NCBI RefSeq assembly: GCF_018294505.1
Contig: NC_057809.1
Location: 419,729,485-419,793,484 of the forward strand
Direction of reading: 5' to 3'
Source: Triticum aestivum
Taxonomy: Eukaryota > Streptophyta > Magnoliopsida > Poales > Poaceae
Length of the DNA stretch: 64,000 nucleotides
Part shown: positions 56,301 to 64,000 of the stretch, piece by piece
Numbering within the stretch: the stretch's first letter is position 1
Layout: every line of letters starts with the position of its first letter
Notes under the pieces: model-generated
Told to the model about the DNA's origin: nothing
The model's database searches: none
Seen by the model: only the letters and a program-made list of their open reading frames with translations
Program-made: the position numbers and the translations under genes

Positions 56301-59056
56301 ACTCCTGGTAGCACCTGGGTATTGGATACCGGTTCAGTTGCTATTATTGGTGACTTGAAGCAAAAGCTACGGACTAAACGGAGACTGGCTAAGGGCGAGG
56401 TGACGATGTGTGTTGGAAGTGTTTCCAAAGTTGATGAGATCACCGTCGCATCCTCCATCTGCCTTCGGGATTAGTATTGAACCTAGATAAATGTTATCAG
56501 GTGTCTACGTTGAGCATGAATATGATTAGATCATGTTCATTGCAATACGGTTATTCATCTAAGTTAGAGAATAATGGTTATTCTGTTTACATGATAATAC
56601 CTTTCATGGTCATGCACCCTATGTGAATGGTTCATTGAATCTCGGTCGTGGTAATACACATGTTCACGCCAAAAGATGAAGAGTTAATAATGATAAGTAC
56701 CACTTTCTTGTGGCACTGCCGCTTAGGTCATATTGGTGTAAGATGCATGAAGAAACTCCATGTTGATGGATGTTTGGAGTCACTTGATTTTGAATTGCTT
56801 GACACATGCGAGCCATGCCTCATGGGCAGGATGACTAAGACCCCGTTTTCAGGTACAATGAAATGGGCAAGTGACTTATTGGAAATCGTACATGCTGATG
56901 TGTGCGATCCAATAGGAATAGAGGCGTGCGGGGGACATCGCTATTTTCTCATCTTCACTGACGATTTGAGTAGATATGGGTATATTTACTTAATGAAGCA
57001 CAAGTCTGAAACGTTTGAAAAGTTCAAGCAATTTTAGAGTGAAGTTAAGAACCATCATAACAAGAAGATCAAATTCCTATGATCTGATCGATGGAGAATT
57101 TCTGAGTTATGAGTTTGGCAATCACTTAACACATTGTGAAATTGTTTCACAGTTGACACCACCTGGAACACCACAGCGTAATGGCGTGTCCGGACGTTGT
57201 AATCGAACCTTATGAGATATGGTGCGATCTATGATGTCTCTTACCGATCTACCGCTATCATTGTGAGGTTATGCGTTAGAGACAGCTGCATTCACTTTAG
57301 ATAGGGCACCATCTAAGTCCGTTGAGAAGACGTTGTATGAACATTGGTTTGGCAAGAAACCAAAGTTGTTGTTTCTTAATATTTGGTGCTATGATGCTTA
57401 AGGCTTCAGCCGAAAAGCTCGAACCCAAAGCGGACAAATACATCTTCATAGGATACCCAAAGGTAAGAGTTGGGTATACCTTCTATCTCAGATCTAAGGG
57501 CAAAGTGTTTGTCGCTAAGAATAGGTCCTTTCTCGAGAAGGAGTTTCTCTCAAAAGAATTGAGTGGGAGGAAGATAGAACTTGATGAGGTTGTTGAACCT
57601 CTACTTCAACCAGAAAGTGGTGCTACACAGAAAGATGTTTCTGTGTCACCTACATCGGTTGAAGAGGAAGTTAATGATAGTGATCATGAAGCTTCAGATC
57701 AAGTTGCTATCGAACCTCGTAAGTCGACAAGGATATGTACTACTCCTGAGTGGTACGGTAATCCTATCTTAGATATCATGTTGTTAGACAACAATGAACC
57801 TACGAGCTATGGAGAAGCAATTGTGGGCCTGTATTCTGACAAATGGTTAGAAGCCATGAAATCCGAGATAGGATCCATGTATCAGAACAAAGCATGGACT
57901 TTGGTGGACTTGCCCGATGATCGGCAAGCCATTGAGATAAATGGATCTTTAAGAAGAAGATGGACGTGGATGGTAATGTTACCGTCTATGAAACTCGACT
58001 TGTGGCAAAGAGTCTTTTCACAAGTTCAAGGAGTTGACTACGATGAGATTTTCTCACCCGTAGCGATATTTAAGTCCGTCGGAATCATGTTAGCATTAGC
58101 TGTATTTTTCGATTATGAAATCTCACAGATGGATGTCAAAACAAGTTTTCTTACCAGATTTCGTAAGAAAAAGTAGTATGTGATATAATAAAAGGTTTTG
58201 TCGATCCTAAGGATGCTAAAAGGTATGCTGGCTCCAGCGATCCTTCTATGGACTAGAGCAAGCATCTCGGAGTCAGAATATATGCTTTGATGGAGTGATC
58301 AAAGCTTTTAGGTTTATACAATGTTTGCTAGAAACTTGTATTTACAAGAAAGTGAGTGGGAGCACTACAAGATTTCTGATAAGTATATGTGGATGACATA
58401 TTGTTGATCCAAAATAATGTAGAATTTATGGAAAGCATAAACGGTTGTTTGAAGAGTGATTTTCAAAGGAAGACCTGGATAAAGCTACTTACATATTGGG
58501 CATCAAGATCTATAGAGATAGATCAAAACGCCTGATGATACTTTCAAAGAACACACACCTTGACATGATTTTGAAGGAGTTCAAAATAGATCAGTCAAAG
58601 AAAGGATTCTTACCTGAGTTGTAAGGTGTGAAGTTGACTAAGACTCAAAGCTTGACCATGACAGAAGAAAGAGGAAGGACGAAAGGCCGTCCACTATGCT
58701 TTTGTCATAGGCTCTATATGGTATGCCATGCTGAGTACCGCACCTGATTTGTGCCTTGCCACATGTCTGGCAAGAGGGTACATAGGTGATCCAGGAGTGG
58801 ATAACTGGACAGTGGTCAAAAATTATCCTTAGAGGAATAAGGAAATATTTCTCGGTTATGGAGGTGATAAAGAGTTCGACGTTAAGAGTTACGTCGATGC
58901 AAGCTTTAACACCTATCCGGATGACTATGAGTAGAAAAACCAGATATGTATAATGGAGCAACCATTTGGAATAGCTCCAAGTGGAACATGGTAGAGGCAT
59001 CTATGATATGACATAAAGTTTTGCGAGGTACATGCGGATCTGATTGTTGCAGACCC
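56301..59056 (+). pseudogene. Angela-type pol remnant (protease to RNase H)
   Basis: Protease WVLDTGS lies at about 56317. The GAG-pre-integrase and integrase start is at 56648-57037 (LWHCRLGHIGVRCMKKL, CEPCLMGRMTKTPF, IVHADVCDP, FTDDLSRYG), and 57015-57215 carries the remains of the integrase core (PQRNGVSGR). 57322-58176 covers the integrase end and the reverse transcriptase start (KYIFIGYPK, WTLVDLPDD, GVDYDEIFSPVA, SQMDVKTSFL). From 58177 to 59056 only broken RT and RNase H matches remain. The catalytic RT YVDD block is not in an open frame. Confidence 0.75.
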
Positions 59057-59563
59057 TGTTGGGGATATTACTACTGGGTGTAAACCAGCCAGGACAAGCC
59101 GGGTTAACTTCATCAGTAGTTGAGTGTGATAAAAGCCCATGATGGAAGATGAGGGCTAAAGGCCCATAATCGGTTTAAGGCCTATAACTATAAACCAGCG
59201 TCGGTATGTAACTTGTGTTATAGGTTAGGAATAGTGGAGACCGAACCGAACGCATCTATGAGCCGGTATCGGGACTCTGTGAACCGACGAGCGTCCGCAT
59301 GTATATAAGGGGACAACCCGGCGGTGGTTGAAGGAGAGACAACAACTCGAGACATAGGCGAAGCTTATTTGCTCCCTAGTCATCGAAACACCCATCAATT
59401 CCATCACAACTAGACGTAGGCTTTTACCTTCATTGAAGGGGCCGAACTAGTATAAACTCTCTTGCGTCCTTGTGTCCGCTTTAACCCCTTCAAGCTAACC
59501 CGTAGCGATGGCTCCACGACTAAGTCCTTTCTCTAGGACAACTGCCGTGACAAAACCATGACA
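59057..59563 (+). repeat. 5' LTR of the Tat-lineage element
   Basis: Ends TGTTGGGGATATTAC and AAAACCATGACA. TATATAAG lies at 59302-59309. It is followed after two bases by the PBS-like TGGCGCCCACCGTGGGG (59566-59582). I do not assign the tRNA. Without the 3' LTR in the window its limits rest on the TG/CA ends and the PBS. Confidence 0.75.
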
Positions 59564-59651
59564 GTTGGCGCCCACCGTGGGGCTATCGCACGATGGTTTC
59601 CGGTTCTTGGAGGGCCGCTTTGAAGGACTCGAGGGCTACGCTGTAGGCCGG

Positions 59652-62600
59652 ATGACTAAGAGTCGTCGCGGCAAACTCTACATCGACGACGCAGGCTGGG
59701 GCCCTGAGGCCGGCTCAATTGAGTACGGGTACCGGGTCCCCTTTGGTAGCATTCATGTTTCAATTGGCAAGATCGGTGAACCGGGCCCTGAGCTGGACAT
59801 CTGCACCGACCTCGTCGAGACGGCTCAGCGTACGCGATCAGCCCGGATTAAACCAGCCATGAAGTGTGCCTTCGTGGGAATGATCCATGGAGGGAGTTAT
59901 GAGGATGGATCGGAGCTTTGCGAGGCGACTGCCGTTCGTTCCGGTGAGGAATCTTTGACCGGAGAAACCGAATCTCTTTATCAGCTACAAGATGGCCAGA
60001 TTGAGAGCTGTTCCGATGGCGACAGTATTCCGGACCCCTCTGATCTGCCTAACCGGGTTGGGATATTCATGATCGGAACACAAGCAGCGCTTCACTCTTC
60101 GACAGCCGCGGCAACGATCTCCGGTTCAGCAACGGCAATGGTTGCCGGGGCGGGAGGCCCTGTGCGCCCACCGGCTCAGGTTCTATCAGAACTATTTGAT
60201 GTGTTGGCTGTGCTTATGGCAGAAGTTAATCCGCCAGATCAGGATGCTCACAACATGGAGATTGCAAAGGTAAAGGAACAAATCACCCAGGCCAAAACGG
60301 ATCTGGCAGTTGAGGACACCAGGATGGCCGCAGAGCGGGCCGCTTTAGACGCACAGGCCTACAGGCTTATGTTGGATCAGAGCGCGTCACATGAAGTCAT
60401 GAGGACGAAGCACCGGTCCCGCTTACCTCCGGTTTTCGAGGCCAGAGACCTTTTCAACACTCCAGGACCAAGAGCCAGTAATCCGCTGGAGGGGAACCAG
60501 GCAGAAGCCCCTGGGACCGGTGCACCAGTTCAGCCCCGTCAGATGGACCCGCCTCGTCAAAACACCGTTACACCTCGGGATGCTTTAACACATCCGGGTC
60601 ACTACTCCAACCCAATGGACAATCTTGTTGCCGCTGCTGCACAACTGGATGCCATTCCAGTGGAAGGTGACTCGCCGCAAGCAGTAGAGACGCGACGGGT
60701 CAAGGAACTTCTGATGACAGCTTTGGCCCAACAGGAGGCGTACTCGTACAGCCGCGACCGAATCCACTCGACCCCCCGTCCAAGCCGGAGCTATAGCAGA
60801 CATATGGATGAACCAGCAGTGTCGAGTAATGAACGACGTGGAGCACCCCGTGGTAACAACCCGACGGGTGGTGCTGATGACGCTCAGGAAGTGGTGAACC
60901 GGGCCCGGGCGCGTAGGGAGGCCGAGTTAGCCGCACAGCATCAGGCTCGGCAGCTCACGCCGGTTCGTCCAACCATTTCGATCGAACCTGGTGTTACTTC
61001 TAGTTCTTTGGGGGTGCCTTGCCTCGTCCCCGCTTTACGCAACGTGCGTTTTCCCAAGGATTTCAAAGGCCCACGCAAGGTACCAAATTATACGGCGGAT
61101 CAACCACCAGAGACATGGGTAGAGAGCTATGAGATGGCCATGGAGATGCTTGATGTGGATGACACAGCATGCGCGAAATACTTCACCATGATGCTTGAAG
61201 GAACGGCCCGTACTTGGTTAAAAAGCTTGCCCGCTAATTCTATCAGTTCATGGGCCCAATTACGAGCATGGTTTATCAACAATTTCAAGGATACCTGTAA
61301 ACAGCCTATGTCGATAGTGGACTTAGCTGCATGCGTCCAGGAGGAAGGAGAGTCGGCGACTCATTGGGTACGCCGGGTTTCACAAGTGTTGCACTCCTCA
61401 GACCGCATCAACGCTGACACCGCAGTATTAACCCTAGAAGGCAACTGCCGGTTTGGGCCCCTGAAGTTGAAATTGGGACGGATGAAGCGTCATTGCACCG
61501 ACATGGGGACCCTCATGGCCGCTTTGGTAAAATATGCTGATTCTGATAGTACCAAGGATCCCGAATCTGATGATGACCAGACAGGGAAGGGGAAGAAGAA
61601 CAGCAGCTCCAAAGGTCAGCAGCATCACTGGATAGGCAATGGCGGAGGAGGCAAGCGTAAAGCGGGTGGCAACATGGATTTTGTGGCTAATACCAACGTA
61701 CAGGACAACTGCCGTGACAATGGCCAACGGCGCAAGGGTAGGCCAAAAAATCGTAGTGGAGCGCCCAACCCCAACCCAAACCGCCTGAACTATCTGCTAA
61801 GCCAGCCCTGTCCAAGACATGGGACGAAGGAGGAGCCAGCAAACCACCTTTGGAAGGATTGCTTTATTATGCAGGAGTTCAAGAATTCTAATAATTTCCG
61901 GTATGATCACGGATCTGGCGGTGGCTCAGGGTCCGGGCCGGGTTACGGTGGAGGAAGTTCCGGTTCAGGATTTAATGGTAATCCGGGCGGACATAATGGT
62001 CAAAATAGTCAGAACAACCAGGGTGGTTACAACCAACAGCAGCAACAGTCAGGTTACCAAAGCAACCCAAAGCAGTTGAGTAATGGGCAGTACCATGTCT
62101 TTACCACTAGCTTGGAAAAACGAGATCGGAAGGTTCAGAGGTGGGCAGTCAACTCTGTTGAACCGGCCACACCCCGTTATCTACGTTGGTTTGAACAGCC
62201 AATCATATGGAGCAGAGAGGATCACCCACTTCAGGTCGATAATCCGGGTCAGTTGGCTCTGGTGGTGGCGCCTCAGGTGGGAGGTTATAAGTTCACCAAG
62301 GTGCTCATGGATGGAGGGAGCAGCATTAACATCCTATACTATGAGACCTTCCGTCGTATGGGACTTACAGATAAGAATCTCAAACCGTCCAATACAGTAT
62401 TCCACGGTGTAGTGCCTGGCAGATCAGCATATCCCGTTGGTAAGATAACTCTTGAAGTGGCCTTTGGGGATGATCATGATTCCAGATCGGAGACATTAAC
62501 GTTTGAAGTGGTGAAAATCCAAAGTCCATATCATGCACTGCTTGGGCGTCCGGCATACGCCAAGTTTATGGCTCGGCCCTGTTATGTGTATTTGCAGCTC

Positions 62601-63011
62601 AAGATGCCGGGTCACAAGGAGACAATAATGGTTCACGGAAGCTGCAAAATCGCTTTGGAATGCGAGGAAGGAGATGCGGCTTATGCAGAGTCGGTTTGTG
62701 CCACCGAGGAGTTGAAGTACTATAAAGACAATGTTGATCCGGCGGACATGACTCCGTTGAAGAAGCCAACTATGGAGCATGATCCGGCCCTGAAGTTCAA
62801 ATCGGCAGCAGAAACTAAGCTTGTTGACTTCGTGCCTGGCGATTCGTCTAAGCAGTTCAGCATTAGTGCCATTTTTGCATGGAAAGCGCGCTCATTGAGT
62901 TCATCCATGAGAATCGGGACATTTTTGCATGGAAGCCCTCTGACATGCCAGGTGTACCGAGGCAACTCGCTGAGCACACACTTAATGTGGATCCTAAATA
63001 CAAACCGGTGA
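59652..63011 (+). CDS. gag-protease ORF of the Tat-lineage element
   Basis: The frame is open from 59565, but its first codons overlap the PBS. The first ATG in frame is 59652 (MTKSRRGKLYID), giving about 1120 codons. Residues here count from 59565. The gag core is at about 510-640 (AKYFTMMLEGTARTWLKSLP, SWAQLRAWFINNFKDTC). A basic, Gly/Asn/Gln-rich tract follows at about 690-840. The retropepsin-like protease has VLMDGGSSINILY (Asp at about 916). It ends at 63011 in a frame different from the reverse transcriptase; the last ~45 codons after about 62885 are out-of-frame readthrough caused by a small insertion. Gag would package RNA and the protease would process the polyprotein. Confidence 0.8.
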   Translation: MTKSRRGKLYIDDAGWGPEAGSIEYGYRVPFGSIHVSIGKIGEPGPELDICTDLVETAQRTRSARIKPAMKCAFVGMIHGGSYEDGSELCEATAVRSGEESLTGETESLYQLQDGQIESCSDGDSIPDPSDLPNRVGIFMIGTQAALHSSTAAATISGSATAMVAGAGGPVRPPAQVLSELFDVLAVLMAEVNPPDQDAHNMEIAKVKEQITQAKTDLAVEDTRMAAERAALDAQAYRLMLDQSASHEVMRTKHRSRLPPVFEARDLFNTPGPRASNPLEGNQAEAPGTGAPVQPRQMDPPRQNTVTPRDALTHPGHYSNPMDNLVAAAAQLDAIPVEGDSPQAVETRRVKELLMTALAQQEAYSYSRDRIHSTPRPSRSYSRHMDEPAVSSNERRGAPRGNNPTGGADDAQEVVNRARARREAELAAQHQARQLTPVRPTISIEPGVTSSSLGVPCLVPALRNVRFPKDFKGPRKVPNYTADQPPETWVESYEMAMEMLDVDDTACAKYFTMMLEGTARTWLKSLPANSISSWAQLRAWFINNFKDTCKQPMSIVDLAACVQEEGESATHWVRRVSQVLHSSDRINADTAVLTLEGNCRFGPLKLKLGRMKRHCTDMGTLMAALVKYADSDSTKDPESDDDQTGKGKKNSSSKGQQHHWIGNGGGGKRKAGGNMDFVANTNVQDNCRDNGQRRKGRPKNRSGAPNPNPNRLNYLLSQPCPRHGTKEEPANHLWKDCFIMQEFKNSNNFRYDHGSGGGSGSGPGYGGGSSGSGFNGNPGGHNGQNSQNNQGGYNQQQQQSGYQSNPKQLSNGQYHVFTTSLEKRDRKVQRWAVNSVEPATPRYLRWFEQPIIWSREDHPLQVDNPGQLALVVAPQVGGYKFTKVLMDGGSSINILYYETFRRMGLTDKNLKPSNTVFHGVVPGRSAYPVGKITLEVAFGDDHDSRSETLTFEVVKIQSPYHALLGRPAYAKFMARPCYVYLQLKMPGHKETIMVHGSCKIALECEEGDAAYAESVCATEELKYYKDNVDPADMTPLKKPTMEHDPALKFKSAAETKLVDFVPGDSSKQFSISAIFAWKARSLSSSMRIGTFLHGSPLTCQVYRGNSLSTHLMWILNTNR

Positions 63012-64000
63012 AACAGTTCCTCCGCCGGTTTAACAAAGAAAGATGCAAGGCGATTGGGGATGAGGTAGCCAGGCTCTTAGCAGCTGGTTTTATTGTTGAA
63101 GTTTTTCACCCTGAGTGGCTTGACAATCCGGTGCTAGTCCTTAAGAAAAATGGCACCTGGCGTATGTGTGTGGATTACACAGATCTTAATAAAGCTTGTC
63201 TAGCAGATCCTTTTGCCCTCCCCCGTATTGATCAAATCATTGATGCTACGGCGGGTTGTGAGCGTTTAAGTTTTTTGGATGCATATTCTGGTTATCATCA
63301 GATCAAAATGGCTGTTAAGGACCAGGAGAAGATGGCATTCATAACTCCCTTTGGAGCCTTCTGCTATGTGTCTATGCCCTTTGGGCTCAAAAGTGCCCAG
63401 GCAACTTATCAACGGTGTGTACAAAATTGTCTTCACAAGCAGATTGGCCGTAATGTACATGCTTACGTGGATGATATCGTGGTTAAATCCAGGGAGAAGG
63501 AGACTCTGGTTGATGATTTGAAGGAAACCTTTGATAACCTAAGGACGTACAAGATGATGCTTAATCCGGACAAGTGTGTCTTTGGTGTACCGGCGGGCAA
63601 GTTATTGGGTTTTCTGGTGTCCAACAAGGGAATTGAGGCTAATCCGGAGAAGATCACAGCCATCACCTCCCTGGCTAAACCGAAGTGTATCAATGATGTT
63701 CAACGCCTGGCAGGCCGGATTGCCGCGTTAAGCCGGTTTATCAGCCGCCTGGGTGAGAAGGCGATCCCTTTGTATCAGATGTTGAAGAAGACGGATCAGT
63801 TCGTCTGGAGTTCTACTGCTGATGAAGCATTTGAGGACTTAAAGCGGCAATTGGCCAATCCGCCTGTGCTCGCTGCTCCCATTGACAAGGAGCCGTTACT
63901 GCTATATGTTGTTGCTAATGCTTGTGCGGTCAGCGTGGCTATTGTGGTGGAACGAAAGGAGGCAGGTAAGGAGCATCCGGTTCAACGTCCGGTCTATTAT
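62879..64000 (+). CDS. Reverse transcriptase/RNase H part of Tat-lineage pol (partial, open to window end)
   Basis: The frame is open from ATG 62879 to 64000 without a stop, about 374 codons, and cut by the window. Motifs in order are ENRDIFAWKPSDMPG, VKQFLRRF, LKKNGTWRMCVDYTDLNKAC, RIDQIIDATAG, FLDAYSGYHQIKM, MPFGLKSAQATYQR, catalytic YVDD at 63464-63475, LLGFLVSNKGIEANPEKI and, for RNase H, LLLYVVANACAVSVAIVV. It converts element RNA into DNA. The true polyprotein join is upstream, where the gag-protease frame is displaced near 62870-62887. The RT core looks intact. Confidence 0.88.
   Translation, partial: MESALIEFIHENRDIFAWKPSDMPGVPRQLAEHTLNVDPKYKPVKQFLRRFNKERCKAIGDEVARLLAAGFIVEVFHPEWLDNPVLVLKKNGTWRMCVDYTDLNKACLADPFALPRIDQIIDATAGCERLSFLDAYSGYHQIKMAVKDQEKMAFITPFGAFCYVSMPFGLKSAQATYQRCVQNCLHKQIGRNVHAYVDDIVVKSREKETLVDDLKETFDNLRTYKMMLNPDKCVFGVPAGKLLGFLVSNKGIEANPEKITAITSLAKPKCINDVQRLAGRIAALSRFISRLGEKAIPLYQMLKKTDQFVWSSTADEAFEDLKRQLANPPVLAAPIDKEPLLLYVVANACAVSVAIVVERKEAGKEHPVQRPVYY

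Larger units (their letters stand above)
52401..59056 (+). mobile_element. BARE-1/Angela-type Ty1/copia element, decayed, interrupted at 59057
   Basis: The 5' LTR is followed by a PBS-like site, a non-coding leader, then gag, protease, integrase and reverse transcriptase remnants. The left border falls inside an ABCG exon (flank AAACG). No 3' LTR is present before 59057, where a Tat-type LTR begins within decayed RNase H-region sequence. The remainder probably lies beyond the window. Confidence 0.85.
59057..64000 (+). mobile_element. Tat-lineage Ty3/gypsy element, 5' LTR through RT, runs off the window
   Basis: A 507-bp 5' LTR, a PBS-like TGGCGCCCACCGTGGGG, a long gag-protease ORF and a gypsy reverse transcriptase read in order on the plus strand. 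DYTDLNKAC...FLDAYSGYHQI fits the Tat/Retand branch. The left flank GACCC (59052-59056) should recur after the 3' LTR outside the window. It lies in the RNase H region of the Angela-type element. Confidence 0.85.

Overview
This is a window of plant nuclear DNA, most likely from a Triticeae grass (wheat, Aegilops, barley or rye group). I infer this from the transposon families: a BARE-1/Angela-type copia LTR, a Maximus-type Sirevirus, Athila-like elements with the '...AAGCTTGGGGATG|TGATAC...' polypurine/LTR junction, and a Tat-lineage gypsy element. Almost everything is transposable-element sequence. The only host-gene sequence I can defend is a cut-off fragment of a full-size ABCG (PDR-type) transporter at about 50.9-52.4 kb. 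I see no tRNA, rRNA or CRISPR array.

Layout. 1-936 is the 3' end of a gypsy-like LTR running off the left edge, inserted in the internal region of a minus-strand Athila-like element (937-3464). A plus-strand Athila-like element follows (3465-11229), with a truncated left LTR, a PBS, gag remnants and a right LTR. It carries a minus-strand Sirevirus-type solo LTR (5033-6680) with an array of small palindromes. A second minus-strand Athila-like element occupies 11230-12650 and 45861-48911 and is split by a large nest.

The nest. A 5'-truncated L1-type LINE (12651-12824, 31241-31628, 45261-45860) lies inside that Athila element. Two LTR elements sit inside this LINE. The first is a minus-strand, gag-only element with about 3.55-kb LTRs (12825-31240, with a 322-base N gap). 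The second is a complete but decayed minus-strand Sirevirus (31629-45255, TSD ACCTC). The left LTR of the gag-only element is itself interrupted by a full-length LINE (14204-21679, 11-12 bp TSD). That makes four nesting levels with most borders resolved.

Right side. 48912-50.9 kb holds a short unrecognised stretch, a diverged Athila-type LTR and a dispersed repeat. The ABCG fragment then reads through five recognisable exon segments and is cut in the next by a BARE-1/Angela LTR at 52401. The decayed Angela body is interrupted at 59057 by a Tat-lineage gypsy element. That element's gag-protease ORF is long and open, and its reverse transcriptase, in another frame, stays open to the window end.

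Most transposon ORFs carry only a few stops or frameshifts. The features I find most worth checking are the TAATG stop-start overlap between the LINE's ORF1 and ORF2, the promoter-like block inside the Sirevirus before its third ORF, the palindrome arrays in Sirevirus LTRs, and the multi-zinc-knuckle gag of the gag-only element.
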